Shown here piece after piece: positions 1-9,583 of a stretch of 49,973 nucleotides of DNA (position 1 is the first letter of the stretch; each line of letters starts with the position of its first letter). Position numbers and translations under genes: made by a program. The DNA lies in contig CAZLFA010000024.1 in assembly GCA_964558665.1 (NCBI GenBank), positions 1 through 49,973 on the forward strand, read 5' to 3'. This stretch comes from CAZLFA01 sp964558665. Its GTDB lineage: Bacteria > Desulfobacterota > Syntrophia > Syntrophales > PHBD01. The notes below the pieces were generated by a model, which searched no databases, was not told where the DNA came from, and saw only the letters and a list, made by a program, of their open reading frames with translations.

Positions 1-12
1 CTAGATAGTTAC

Positions 13-50
13 CATCAGGAAACTCCGGATGCTGAAACTTTCGGTTTCCG
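13..50. repeat. Imperfect 38-bp repeat, copy 1
   Basis: The first 264 bases hold no convincing gene. This stretch resembles a second one at 5527-5564: both begin CATC-GGAAACT-CGGATG and continue with CTGAA and GGT-TCCG, at roughly 80% identity by eye, in the same orientation. The two copies lie just outside the two ends of the divergent PAS-LuxR / hybrid kinase pair. A weak foldback is possible (GGAAAC pairing with GTTTCC at 44-49). Confidence 0.35.
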
Positions 51-264
51 GACGGAAACCATTTGGTTTTGGATCAACGTACTATCCTCCACAAATACCT
101 TCAGGGACCAATTGCAGTATTGCCGATTTTAATCGGCCTTCCGGCATTCAGAGATAATTGTACCGCAGTGTCTTCCTAAATCTCCACTTATGCCTGGCCA
201 GCAAGAGCTTTTTTTAAGATCTGCCTGTGTCGGTATATTACAGGCGGCTTCTTCAATGCCTCGA

Positions 265-2436
265 TTATGCAAGGGATGACAAATATGACCTCAGGTTGGT
301 CCTGCGATCGCTCATGCCGAGTTTTTTTCTGATCCTGTCTCTGTGGCTGTCGATTGTCCTTGTTGATATATTCAGCATCTTTGAAATCTCTTTCGTCGTC
401 TTGCCGTCCTTGATAAGCTGGGCAAGCTGAATCTCTCTGTGGGTCAGATTCATATAACTGGAAGTCAATTTATGTAAGAACGGAGAGATGATGGTATCAA
501 GGTTTCTCTCTACAATCTCTACGTTGGCCGACTGACTGGGACTCAATCTGGAGTTCTTCAACTTATTCACATAGGGCAGCACAAGTTTCTTTATATTGGT
601 CAGTATTTTCTCCTCCTGTTCCGCTTTCTCCGTTTCCCTGTTTTTCAGCAACACCTTCAGCGCCGTGTTTGTTTCCGTCAGTCTGACGGATTTGCTTTTT
701 AGTTCCTTTTCCCTTTTTTTGAGTGCCGTCTCAATCCTCTTGCGCTGTGTTATATCGCGACAGCCGACCTGGATTACAGCCGCCTTGTTCTCATTGGATG
801 CGGGCAATGCCTTGCCGACCAGTTCCATCCATATATAGTGACCGTCTTGGTGCCGGACGCGCACCTCAAGTGTACCGTAACCCGTTCTCAGGACCTCCTT
901 GAAGGCAAACTCCGAAATTTCCATGTCATCCGGATGGACAAAATTGAATACCGATTCTCTCAGATAATCGACTTCGTTGTAGCCTGTCAGGCGTTCCACG
1001 CTGGGCGTCAGGTAAAGCAAAGTGGCCTTTGAATCTGTCTGAAAAACCAGATCCACCATGTTGTCTGTGACAAGACGAAGCTTCTCTTCGCTTTTTCTCA
1101 ACGCCTCTTCGGTTTTCCTCAACTCCGTGACATCGACAATAGAAGCGATACTTTTCTTCGTTCCGGGGATCATGGAAATGCCGAGATAGACATTTTTTGT
1201 CTGCCCGTCTTTATCGATAAGCCGGAATTCATAACTCCTGGGAGGCAGGTTATGATCGATTCTCCTTATACGATGGTATCCTTTCATTTTATCCACATCG
1301 TCTCTTGCAACTATTTCTGTCCAGCTTTTTTTACCCTCCATCTCCAATCTGGAATAGCCCGTAATCTTTACAAACTCCGCATTAGCCACGGAAATTGTCG
1401 TATCTTCATCCAGAATAGCCATGCCCGACACTACATTTTCAAAAATTGCCCTGTAGCGTTTCTCGGAATCAATAAGGGCTTTCACGGCATTTACCCGGTC
1501 GGTGTTGTCGACAAAAACCAACTGTACTCCTGCGGGACGGTTGTCTTCCATCAATATAGTGGTCATCACCTCAACCCACAGTTTTTTCCCATTCTTACAG
1601 AAAACAGGTATATTAAGGATCATAGGGGGTGCCCCTTTCAATCGGGCATCCAGCCTTTCCATTAATAATTGCAGGGTTTCGTCGTCAAAAAACCCGACAG
1701 CAAAACCATTTTTCCCGATCAATTCATCACGCCTCCATCCGCTCTCTTCTTCTATCTTCCTGTTGACGTATTGAATGCCGCCTTCAAGATCAACAATGCA
1801 TAATCCTATCGGGGCGCTTTCCATAAAATTCCTGTATCTGTCTTCGCTCTGCTGCAGAATTTTCTCCGCGTGTCTGCGTTCTTCCATCTCTTTTTTCAAC
1901 TGCTTATTCATTGTTAAAAGTTCTTCCGTGCGATCCTCCACTGTCTCTTCCATCTCCACAAAGGCTTTTTGGGCGGTAATTTCAGACTGCTTTCTCTGGG
2001 TAATGTCTCTCACTATGCCGGCGATTCGGGAAGTCCCCTCTTCTGCGGTAACAACTCCGGCCGTAACGGAACAAATAATCCGCCTTCCATCCCTGTCCCT
2101 AATTGTGATCTCAAAATCATTTACGTAACCGGCCTGCATAATTGACTCTATTACTTTTTCTCTCTTATCTTTGTCTGCGTACACCTCTTTAACGGGCTTC
2201 CCTATCAATTCATCTCTTTTGTAAAGAGTGAGTTTTTCTACCGAGGGCGAAACTTCCCGTATGATCCCGTTATGATCGAGCTCATAATAAACATCATGAA
2301 GATTCTCGAAAATCAGCTTGTATTTCAGCTCATTCATCCGCAAGGACTTGTTTATCCTATTTATTTTGTTTAACTCATCCTCCAGTACAACTATACGGTT
2401 ATGTGCTTTCTCCAATTCATTTAATATTTCCGTCAT
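265..2436 (-). CDS. Multi-PAS LuxR-family transcriptional regulator
   Basis: A 723-aa cytoplasmic sensor-regulator. Four PAS domains lie at about residues 35-150, 200-320, 325-445 and 450-575, each ending in the usual D-I/N-T-x-R-K linker. A coiled-coil stretch follows, and then a C-terminal LuxR/GerE helix-turn-helix (about 660-720) with the LTHRE start, the TTKEIS recognition region and STRTIDSHR. There is no histidine kinase core or receiver, so signal sensing by PAS would act directly on DNA binding. The ATG is preceded by GGGGAGAG about 8 nt upstream. It is divergent from the hybrid kinase at 2662, with a palindrome in the shared 225-bp upstream region that could be its operator. No transmembrane segment is visible. 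The ligands are unknown. Family assignment is firm; the target genes are inference. Confidence 0.9.
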   Translation of the reverse strand: MTEILNELEKAHNRIVVLEDELNKINRINKSLRMNELKYKLIFENLHDVYYELDHNGIIREVSPSVEKLTLYKRDELIGKPVKEVYADKDKREKVIESIMQAGYVNDFEITIRDRDGRRIICSVTAGVVTAEEGTSRIAGIVRDITQRKQSEITAQKAFVEMEETVEDRTEELLTMNKQLKKEMEERRHAEKILQQSEDRYRNFMESAPIGLCIVDLEGGIQYVNRKIEEESGWRRDELIGKNGFAVGFFDDETLQLLMERLDARLKGAPPMILNIPVFCKNGKKLWVEVMTTILMEDNRPAGVQLVFVDNTDRVNAVKALIDSEKRYRAIFENVVSGMAILDEDTTISVANAEFVKITGYSRLEMEGKKSWTEIVARDDVDKMKGYHRIRRIDHNLPPRSYEFRLIDKDGQTKNVYLGISMIPGTKKSIASIVDVTELRKTEEALRKSEEKLRLVTDNMVDLVFQTDSKATLLYLTPSVERLTGYNEVDYLRESVFNFVHPDDMEISEFAFKEVLRTGYGTLEVRVRHQDGHYIWMELVGKALPASNENKAAVIQVGCRDITQRKRIETALKKREKELKSKSVRLTETNTALKVLLKNRETEKAEQEEKILTNIKKLVLPYVNKLKNSRLSPSQSANVEIVERNLDTIISPFLHKLTSSYMNLTHREIQLAQLIKDGKTTKEISKMLNISTRTIDSHRDRIRKKLGMSDRRTNLRSYLSSLA

Positions 2437-2599
2437 AAGGTTTTCTCTCCCCGGGAAAGATTTGTCAGATCAATTTTTTCAAAGTTACTAATATCATTGC
2501 TATCAATTTGTATTTTATGTCAACCTGACTTTTCCGATCAAAAGGCAGCCATAGCATACAAAACAATTGTTATATCAACATGTTATTCCAGCAAAATAC

Positions 2600-2622
2600 A
2601 ATACCTAAAAAACATAGGTATT
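2600..2622. promoter_or_regulatory. Candidate operator palindrome in divergent promoter region
   Basis: AATACCTA (2600-2607) and TAGGTATT (2615-2622) form a perfect 8+8 inverted repeat with a 7-nt spacer. It sits in the A+T-rich intergenic region between the divergent PAS-LuxR gene and the hybrid kinase. Dimeric LuxR/NarL-type regulators bind such dyads, so autoregulation and control of the kinase are plausible. No footprint data exist for it here. Confidence 0.45.
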
Positions 2623-2712
2623 AATTGGGTAAAGAGTCGGTATTGACGTTTTAGCGCCATAGTGGTTTTTAGCCATCGCAAAAGCCATAACGACTTGGGG
2701 GGGAAGTCCGTA

Positions 2713-5517
2713 TTGGAACCAACTGACAATTACACAGACAATGACTCAGAGAAACAAACCATCCTGATCATCAACGATGATCCCTACACTCTGGCAGCAA
2801 TTGCAAGCTGTCTGGGGCACTGCGATTATTCAATCCAGACTGCAGATACCAGTGAAGCCGCTATTAAAAGATCCCAGGATAACCCGCCGGACCTTATTAT
2901 CCTCGATATTATAGAGCACGGCACAGACGGATACCGGACTTGCTGCCAATTGAAGGCATCAGAAAGCACAAAGGATATACCTGTAATTATCATGACAGCC
3001 GCATCGGAACCGGAACATAAGATCAAGGCTTTTGAAGCAGGCGCAGCAGATTACATTGCCAAGCCATTCCAGCGCGGAGAAGTACTGGCTCGCATCGGTG
3101 TGCACCTTAAAAACCGGAAACTGGTGGCCGTGCTGAAAAACAAAAAGAAAGCCCTGAAAAAAAGCGTTTATCTGAAGACGGAGGAACTGGTGAGAGCCCA
3201 AAAAGCTCTGCAGGTGAAAACCGAGGACCACAGGAAAACTCAGAAGGCGCTGCATGAAAGCGAGAAGATGTATCGCACCCTTATCGAAACTACGCAGGAT
3301 ATGGTTTTCATAGTCAGCAGGAGAGGACTGTTCACTTATGCCAACCCCATGTTCGAAACAATGACAGGCTGTTCTCTGGACGAGTTGATGGGAAGACCTT
3401 TTACGGACATCCTGGCACATGACTTCAGAGAAGCGGCTGTCGAGCAGTTCAAAAAGGAAATCCGGGGAGATGAACCCTCGACTTTTGAGATGGATGTGAT
3501 TGACAGGAGCGGAACCAGAACGCCGATAGAGTTTCTCATGACGACACTGTTTGATTTCAACGGCAATCCGGCCGGATGTTTCGGTGTCGGTCGCGACATC
3601 ACCAAACGGAAACAGACCGAAGACGCTCTTAATCTGGAACGCCGATTTTTTGAGGCGCTTTTCGAGGCACTTCCCGGACATGCCTTTGTTGCGGATGAAA
3701 ACGGACATTATGTTCGCTGTAATCGCAGTTACGAGGATTTTCACGGGGAAAATCTTGTCGGCAAAAGCCTGCTGAAGACCCTGGATCGCATTCATCCCGC
3801 ACATCGGAAAAAGGTTCATCAGGCAATGCGGCAGGCCGCCGATGAAGGGCAGGTGTCCCTTGAATATGTATCCCTTCAGCAGGACGGCAGAGAAATCCCC
3901 AGATTTTTAAGAGGTCAGTTTTTCGAATTGGACGGCAAGCGCTTCGCTGTAGGAGTCAGTCTTGATATATCGGAACGTGTCAAGGCGGAGGAAGAGCTCA
4001 GGCGCTTAAGCGTTGCCATCGAACAGGCAGCCGAAGATGTTATAGTTACCGATCCCGAAGGGGTTATTCAATATGTGAATCCGGCGTTTGAAAGAATAAC
4101 CGGGCACTCTCGAACAGAAGTGATCGGAAAGACCCCCAGTTTTCTGAAAAGCGGTTTTCACGAACCGGCATTCTACAAGCACCTCTGGGATACCATTAAA
4201 AGCAGCAATGTATGGACCGGCCGTATTATAAACAAACGCAAAGACGGCAAATATATTTACGAAGATACAACTATCAGTCCGCTGCTGTCGTCGGCCAACA
4301 AACTGACGGGCTATGTTGCGCTGAAAAGGGATGTGACGGAGGCAGTCAAACTCGAAGAGCAACTTCGCCGGGCTCAAAAAATGGAAGCTATCGGTACATT
4401 GGCGGGCGGCATAGCACACGACTTCAATAACATCCTCGGGGCAGTTGTGGGATACGCCGGGCTTGCCCAGTTCAAAACAACGGACACAGCCATTCATCCG
4501 TACCTTGAACAGATCATCAATGCCTGCAACCGCTCCCGGGACCTGGTAAAACAGATACTGACCATCAGCCGCCGGCAGGAGCAGGGAAAAAGATCCATAA
4601 CCATAACACCTATCATCAAAGAAGCGCTGAAACTGCTCCAGGCCTCTCTTCCATCCACCATCGAGATCCGCCAACTGTACAATACCAGGCAGGACACAAT
4701 TCTTGCCGACCCTACACAGATTCATCAGGTGCTGATGAATCTGTGCACCAATGCCTTGCATGCAATAGGAGAGGCGGAAGGAGTGTTGGAAGTGAGTCTC
4801 AGCAGGAAGGTCATCTCCGCAAAAAACTCTTCATACGATTCACCCCTGAAAAGAGGCACTTATTTACAAATTGCCGTCAGCGACACAGGCAGGGGAATCG
4901 ATCCCGCTATAGAAGACAAGATTTTCGATCCTTTCTTCACAACCAAGGAAATGGGAGAGGGGACAGGACTGGGATTGTCTGTTGTTTACGGAATCGTAAA
5001 GGATCATGGCGGCATCATTTCCGTGGAGAGTGAAATAGGAAAAGGAACGGTGTTCAGGGTTTATCTTCCCCTGATCAAAACCGCCAGAAAACGGGAAAAG
5101 AGGAAAACGGAATCCATCCCCAGGGGCAAGGGGAAAATTATGTACGTTGACGACGAAGAATCCATTGCCCTTCTGGGAAAGGAAATGCTCACTTCCATCG
5201 GCTATGAAGTAACGGCACTTTCGAGCAGCCGTGACGCCCTGGAAATGTTTCGGTCGCATCCCGATTCTTTTGACCTCGTAATTACGGATATGACCATGCC
5301 GAACATGACAGGCGACCATCTGGTCGGCGAGATGCTGAAGATACGCCCCGAACTCCCGGCCATCCTGACTGCCGGATTCGATGACAGGATCAGCGAAAAG
5401 AGAGCAAAAGAAACCGGGTTTCGTGAGCTTATAATGAAACCGGTTTTCTTCCCCAGCCTTGCACAGGCAGTAAAACGAACTGTGAATAAATCCGCGAACG
5501 GCATTGCCGATTCCTAG
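2713..5517 (+). CDS. Hybrid histidine kinase REC-PAS-PAS-PAS-HisKA-HATPase-REC
   Basis: The frame is open from a GTG at 2662. I prefer the TTG at 2713 because a GGGGGGGAAG Shine-Dalgarno sits about 8 nt before it; this gives 934 aa. Domains, numbered from the GTG: receiver 1 (about 33-150, LIILD phosphoacceptor), coiled coil, PAS at 200-318, 325-445 and 448-565, HisKA with the phosphorylatable His near 586 in GGIAHDFNN, HATPase (N-box near 682, GTGLGLS near 766), and receiver 2 (about 822-940, phosphoacceptor Asp in VITDMTMP). It has no membrane segment, so it is a cytoplasmic phosphorelay kinase. Input from another kinase through the N-terminal receiver is likely. It is divergent from the PAS-LuxR gene, which is its most obvious functional partner. 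The exact start is uncertain. Confidence 0.9.
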   Translation: MEPTDNYTDNDSEKQTILIINDDPYTLAAIASCLGHCDYSIQTADTSEAAIKRSQDNPPDLIILDIIEHGTDGYRTCCQLKASESTKDIPVIIMTAASEPEHKIKAFEAGAADYIAKPFQRGEVLARIGVHLKNRKLVAVLKNKKKALKKSVYLKTEELVRAQKALQVKTEDHRKTQKALHESEKMYRTLIETTQDMVFIVSRRGLFTYANPMFETMTGCSLDELMGRPFTDILAHDFREAAVEQFKKEIRGDEPSTFEMDVIDRSGTRTPIEFLMTTLFDFNGNPAGCFGVGRDITKRKQTEDALNLERRFFEALFEALPGHAFVADENGHYVRCNRSYEDFHGENLVGKSLLKTLDRIHPAHRKKVHQAMRQAADEGQVSLEYVSLQQDGREIPRFLRGQFFELDGKRFAVGVSLDISERVKAEEELRRLSVAIEQAAEDVIVTDPEGVIQYVNPAFERITGHSRTEVIGKTPSFLKSGFHEPAFYKHLWDTIKSSNVWTGRIINKRKDGKYIYEDTTISPLLSSANKLTGYVALKRDVTEAVKLEEQLRRAQKMEAIGTLAGGIAHDFNNILGAVVGYAGLAQFKTTDTAIHPYLEQIINACNRSRDLVKQILTISRRQEQGKRSITITPIIKEALKLLQASLPSTIEIRQLYNTRQDTILADPTQIHQVLMNLCTNALHAIGEAEGVLEVSLSRKVISAKNSSYDSPLKRGTYLQIAVSDTGRGIDPAIEDKIFDPFFTTKEMGEGTGLGLSVVYGIVKDHGGIISVESEIGKGTVFRVYLPLIKTARKREKRKTESIPRGKGKIMYVDDEESIALLGKEMLTSIGYEVTALSSSRDALEMFRSHPDSFDLVITDMTMPNMTGDHLVGEMLKIRPELPAILTAGFDDRISEKRAKETGFRELIMKPVFFPSLAQAVKRTVNKSANGIADS

Positions 5518-5526
5518 CGTTGTTTT

Positions 5527-5564
5527 CATCCGGAAACTTCGGATGTCTGAACTGCAGGTCTCCG
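5527..5564. repeat. Imperfect 38-bp repeat, copy 2, with small hairpin
   Basis: This is a direct-orientation relative of 13-50. Here CATCCG (5527-5532) and CGGATG (5540-5545) form a perfect 6-bp stem with a 7-nt loop, starting 9 nt after the kinase stop codon. There is no T-run, so it is not a standard intrinsic terminator. Confidence 0.35.
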
Positions 5565-5606
5565 ATATGAGAAAAGCATTATTGTTACACGAGAGGGAAA
5601 ATGAAA

Positions 5607-5933
5607 ATGACGGATAATGAAACCGATTGCTTTCAAAATAGAACGGGCAGACAGGATATCAATCCTGACGGTCCTCGTTCTGTGGAATTCTTTTCGGTAT
5701 TGTCCACACAGGAACAAGCCATTATCGTTGCAAAGCAATATCTTGAAGATTACATGAACGGCGAGAAACTTGATAATATTGCAACACAGCCCTATATAAG
5801 CGGCGAGATGGAACTTATTCTGGCAAAAACCATGCTGGTCACTCAGGAAAATATCTCCGCTTTTGAGAATAAACTTGCAGCAAGGCTGTCGGTTCATGAT
5901 GGACGTCTCAACGGCTGGAGAATTATCCGGTAA
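5607..5933 (+). CDS. Small hypothetical protein
   Basis: I do not recognise this family. About 108 aa, soluble, with no signal peptide or membrane helix. A GAGAGGGA ribosome-binding site (5591-5598) is 2 nt before the ATG at 5601 and 8 nt before the in-frame ATG at 5607; the second has the better spacing and is used here. The middle (about residues 30-80) looks helical. It lies between two hybrid kinases on the same strand, so it may be a small accessory protein of that block, but nothing in the sequence proves a signalling role. The next 280 bases, to the following kinase, contain no other convincing gene. Confidence 0.6.
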   Translation: MTDNETDCFQNRTGRQDINPDGPRSVEFFSVLSTQEQAIIVAKQYLEDYMNGEKLDNIATQPYISGEMELILAKTMLVTQENISAFENKLAARLSVHDGRLNGWRIIR

Positions 5934-6213
5934 CAGCATGGCAGGACTCCGGGCTGCCAACTAAAGATACACGTCGAAACCACGGTTGACCCTTATCCAA
6001 CGGGCAGCCGTCAGGCACCGCCTGGAGTTACGAAGACGAACCAAACAAAGATTTGGCACATTTTTGTATACAATTCCCTGTCTGCTTACAGATATCTGAA
6101 ATCCCCGAAGAGATCATGTCTTTTTTCCGGTCATTGTGATATAGGGTACCGGTTTTTAGGATTCCTTCGTATATGTTTGTCAATATTTTCCCCTGACTTT
6201 ACAAGAGGCAACG

Positions 6214-8631
6214 ATGAAAAAGATTTTGATTGCCGACGATAACAGCGCCAGCCTTTATATGCTGGAAAGATTGCTGAAGGGACACGGTTTCGAAGTGATC
6301 TCCGCTGAAAACGGTAAAGATGCGCTAGAAAAGGCACGGCTCAATCCTCCGCACCTGATTGTAACGGACATTCTGATGCCGGTAATGGACGGCTACACAT
6401 TATGCAGGGAGTGGAAAGCCGATGTCTCGCTCAGGCACATCCCTCTTGTTTTTTACACCGCCACATACACGGAACCGAAAGACGAGTTATTTGCCCTGAG
6501 CCTCGGAGCGGACCGGTTCGTCATTAAACCGCAGGAACCCGACGTATTGATCAATATTATAAAAACGGTCCTGGAAGAAAAAAGCCCTGAAAACAGACCA
6601 GCGGCAAAACCTCTTGGCGAAGAGATCGAGTTTTTCAGACAGTATAATGAAGTGTTGTTCAACAAACTTGAAAAGAAGATGCTGGCTCTGGAGATCGCCA
6701 ACCAGGAACTCAAGACAATGGAGGAGATGTATCGACTGAGCTTTGAGCATGTAACGGATGTCATTTATACTATTGACGCCGATCTGCGTATAACAAGCAT
6801 CTCCCCGAGCGTGGAAAGAATATTGGGATACAAGCCGCAGGATTTTTTAGGGCGGCCTGTTGCCGATCTGGGGAATATCTTTGTGCCCGAGTTTCTTGAG
6901 CAGGCCGTCGCCGATATGGGTTCCGTCCTGAAGGGTGAAACTATTCCGGCGGCCACTTATCAGTTTATCTCCAAGGATGGCACGATAAAGTACGGAGAAG
7001 TAAGCGGTTCGCCGATTATGCGCGAGGACAGAGTTATTGGAATGATTTCCGTCGCCCGTGATGTTACAGAGCGCAAAAGACTTGAGGAGGCGTTGCGGGC
7101 GAGCGAGGCATCATTTACCATGCTGGTCGACACAATTCCCGATATTGTCACCCGCACGGACCTGTCCGGAAAAATCCTTTTCACAAATGACTACGTGCCC
7201 AAAGTGACCGGATATACCCATGAGGAATTGGAAGGGCGGAATCTCCTCGATTTCATTTCTCCCGACGAACCGGACGGCGCAGTTAAACGGATGACGGCGA
7301 TATTGTCTGAAGGCAGGCAGGGTCCGAACGTATATCATATGATCATGAAGGACGGCAGGAAAATTCCCTTTGAAGTTAACGGTGATGTCCTCCGCGACAA
7401 AGACGGCAAACCGTTCGGGCGTGTCCATATTTGCCGGGATATCAGCCTGCGCATAAAGGCCGAACAGGAAAAAGAGCAATTGCAGGAGAAGCTGGTCCAG
7501 GCACAGAAGATGGAGTCCATAGGCCGTTTGGCAGGGGGTATCGCCCATGACTTCAATAATATGCTTGGTGTGATTCTCGGGCATGTGGAACTTGCCCTGG
7601 AAAATATCCAGCCAGGCCAGACACTTTATAACAGCCTTCAGGAAATACGGAAGGCGGCACAGCGATCCGCCGATCTTACGAGCCAGCTCCTGGCCTTTGC
7701 CCGCAGACAGACTGTCTCCCCGCAGATTCTCGACATGAACGAAACCGTAACGAAGATGCTCAAAATGCTGCAGCGCCTCATCGGCGAGGACATCAATCTG
7801 GCCTGGCTGCCGGGTCACAACGTATGGCCCATCGAGATTGATCCGTCACAGATTGATCAGATACTGGCAAATCTGTGCGTCAATGCCCGCGATGCCATCA
7901 CCGGGACAGGAAAGGTTACCATCGAAACGGAAAATGTCACCCTCGACCAGACCTATTGTACCGATCATCCGGGATTCATTCCCGGAGAATACGTCCTCCT
8001 TACCGTGAGCGACGACGGCTGCGGCATGAGCAGGGAAACGCAGAGCAAACTTTTCGAACCCTTCTTCACCACCAAGGAAACAGGAAAGGGCACCGGCCTG
8101 GGCCTGGCCATGGTTTACGGCATCGTCAAACAGAACAACGGATTCATCAATATCTACAGCGAACCGGACAAGGGAACGACATGCAGGATTTACCTGCCCA
8201 GGCACCACGGCAATGGCCGGCGGAAGAGGATGGAAGACATACAGGAGACACCATTACGCGGCGGGGAAACGGTGCTGGTGGTGGAGGATGAGCGGGCCAT
8301 ACTGGATCTGGTCGGCATAATACTCAGAGGCCAGGGATACAGCGTATTGGCTGCGGCAACGCCGGATGAGGCAATCAGCCTTGCCGCGAAACACAACGGA
8401 GATATCCATCTGCTCCTGACCGATGTGGTAATGCCCAAAATGAACGGCCGGGATTTAGCCGGGATATTGCAGTCACGGCATCCGCATCTCAAATGCCTGT
8501 TTACATCCGGATACACGGCAAATGTCATCGCCCACCACGGCATACTGGACGATGGCGTACATTTTATCGCCAAACCATTTTCAAGAAAAGACCTGGCGTT
8601 CAAGGTAAGGGCGGCCCTGGATCAGCCGTAG
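6214..8631 (+). CDS. Hybrid histidine kinase REC-PAS-PAS-HisKA-HATPase-REC
   Basis: An 805-aa cytoplasmic kinase starting at an ATG with AAGAGGC upstream. The N-terminal receiver (2-125) has Asp52 in TDILMP and Lys105 in VIKP, and carries the unusual FYTATYT strand shared with two other receivers in this window (30200 and 37324 genes). PAS domains lie at about 172-290 and 297-415. HisKA has His445 in GGIAHDFNN, HATPase spans about 545-665 with GTGLGLA, and the C-terminal receiver (684-805) has LLLTDVVMP. The core resembles that of the kinase at 2713. It is followed on the same strand by an HD-GYP gene, a plausible downstream output. The partner assignment is inference. Confidence 0.92.
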   Translation: MKKILIADDNSASLYMLERLLKGHGFEVISAENGKDALEKARLNPPHLIVTDILMPVMDGYTLCREWKADVSLRHIPLVFYTATYTEPKDELFALSLGADRFVIKPQEPDVLINIIKTVLEEKSPENRPAAKPLGEEIEFFRQYNEVLFNKLEKKMLALEIANQELKTMEEMYRLSFEHVTDVIYTIDADLRITSISPSVERILGYKPQDFLGRPVADLGNIFVPEFLEQAVADMGSVLKGETIPAATYQFISKDGTIKYGEVSGSPIMREDRVIGMISVARDVTERKRLEEALRASEASFTMLVDTIPDIVTRTDLSGKILFTNDYVPKVTGYTHEELEGRNLLDFISPDEPDGAVKRMTAILSEGRQGPNVYHMIMKDGRKIPFEVNGDVLRDKDGKPFGRVHICRDISLRIKAEQEKEQLQEKLVQAQKMESIGRLAGGIAHDFNNMLGVILGHVELALENIQPGQTLYNSLQEIRKAAQRSADLTSQLLAFARRQTVSPQILDMNETVTKMLKMLQRLIGEDINLAWLPGHNVWPIEIDPSQIDQILANLCVNARDAITGTGKVTIETENVTLDQTYCTDHPGFIPGEYVLLTVSDDGCGMSRETQSKLFEPFFTTKETGKGTGLGLAMVYGIVKQNNGFINIYSEPDKGTTCRIYLPRHHGNGRRKRMEDIQETPLRGGETVLVVEDERAILDLVGIILRGQGYSVLAAATPDEAISLAAKHNGDIHLLLTDVVMPKMNGRDLAGILQSRHPHLKCLFTSGYTANVIAHHGILDDGVHFIAKPFSRKDLAFKVRAALDQP

Positions 8632-8715
8632 ATGATGCCTTCACAACCACATGAATAAAGCGGTCATTCACAGGTCCAGCCTTGAGACATTTGTTTGCCC
8701 GCAGCTTCAATTCAG

Positions 8716-8761
8716 CCGCCTTCTTTCAGGAGTTCAGGCAACCCCTCCTGAAAGGAAGCGG
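8716..8761. repeat. Imperfect 17-bp inverted repeat (hairpin)
   Basis: Arms 8716-8732 and 8745-8761 pair over 17 bp with two mismatches and a 12-nt loop; the core TTTCAGGAG/CTCCTGAAA is perfect. It lies about 85 nt after the kinase stop and before the HD-GYP promoter. It could limit readthrough or stabilise the 3' end. No T-tract follows. Confidence 0.45.
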
Positions 8762-8791
8762 CCATCCTCAGCCAAATATCAAAATACGCAT

Positions 8792-8819
8792 TTTGCATGA
8801 AAATGGTGTATATTATAAT
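8792..8819 (+). promoter_or_regulatory. Candidate sigma70 promoter of the HD-GYP gene
   Basis: TTTGCA (8792-8797), a 16-nt spacer, then a perfect TATAAT (8814-8819). The start codon at 8850 has GGAGGGGGG at 8835-8843, so the leader would be about 25 nt. Confidence 0.45.
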
Positions 8820-8849
8820 CATGATAACGTGCTTGGAGGGGGGACCGGC

Positions 8850-9569
8850 ATGAAGGACGAAGAAAAGACAAAAGGGCAGTTGATGGAAGAGCTGGCGGAA
8901 ATGCGCCTGCGGGTGGCAAAGCTTGAGGAATCGGCCGCAGAACATAAAAAGGTCGAGAGCGAACTCTATAAAAATCTGGAGAAGCTCAAGAAGGCGTCAG
9001 GCATCATCATCGATGTCATCGCCATGACCGTGGAGGCAAGAGACCCGTACATGGCAGGCCATCAGAAAAGGGTGACGGATCTGGCCGTTGCCATCGCCGC
9101 CGAAATGAAACTGCCGGATGAGCAGATCGATGCCATTCGCATGGCCGGTTCGATTCATGATTTGGGAAAGATCTCCATACCGGAAAGAATTCTCGGCAAA
9201 CCCCTTCGTCTTGACAACACGGAATTCGACCGTATAAAGAGCCATCCGGAAATCGGCTACCATATATTAAAAAACATGGACTTCCAGAATTCCGTTGACC
9301 GGATAGTCCGCCAGCATCATGAACGCCTTAACGGCACAGGCTACCCTCACGGCGTCAGCGGAGATGAGATCATGCAGGAAGCAAGAATCCTGGCCGTTGC
9401 CGACGTGGTCGAGGCCATCTGCACGCATCGGCCCTACAGACCTGCATTGGGGACAGACAAGGCGCTTAAGGAGATAATCCAGCACAGGGGTGTTCTTTAC
9501 GATCCGGAAGTGGTCGACACATGCCTGAGGCTGTTCAGGGAAAAGGGATTCAAATTCCGGACAGTGTGA
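8850..9569 (+). CDS. HD-GYP domain phosphodiesterase
   Basis: This 239-aa protein probably hydrolyses cyclic di-GMP. A short coiled coil (about 5-50) precedes an HD-GYP domain. The domain has RDPYMAGHQ (65-71), the HD pair at 103-104 in SIHDLGK, the HHERLNGTGYP motif (156-166) with GYP at 164-166, and the following ADVVEA. There is no receiver or PAS domain, so control may come through the coiled coil or by expression. The frame stays open upstream to 8682, but the ATG at 8850 has a strong GGAGGGGGG ribosome-binding site 6 nt away and a promoter just before it. It is close in sequence to the HD-GYP half of the 27345-28448 protein. Activity is inferred from intact motifs. Confidence 0.9.
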   Translation: MKDEEKTKGQLMEELAEMRLRVAKLEESAAEHKKVESELYKNLEKLKKASGIIIDVIAMTVEARDPYMAGHQKRVTDLAVAIAAEMKLPDEQIDAIRMAGSIHDLGKISIPERILGKPLRLDNTEFDRIKSHPEIGYHILKNMDFQNSVDRIVRQHHERLNGTGYPHGVSGDEIMQEARILAVADVVEAICTHRPYRPALGTDKALKEIIQHRGVLYDPEVVDTCLRLFREKGFKFRTV

Positions 9570-9583
9570 GCGGGTAAATTATC

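Noticed and set aside
2959..3819. Long minus-strand open frame opposite the first hybrid kinase (and similar long antisense frames elsewhere)
   Set aside because: It is the complement of a well-supported kinase gene, has no ribosome-binding site or recognisable domain, and its composition follows the sense strand's codon bias.
6053..6070. Sigma54-like TTGGCAC...TTGTA upstream of the second hybrid kinase
   Set aside because: The GG to G-T distance is 9 nt instead of the required 10, and the -12 element is GT rather than GC.
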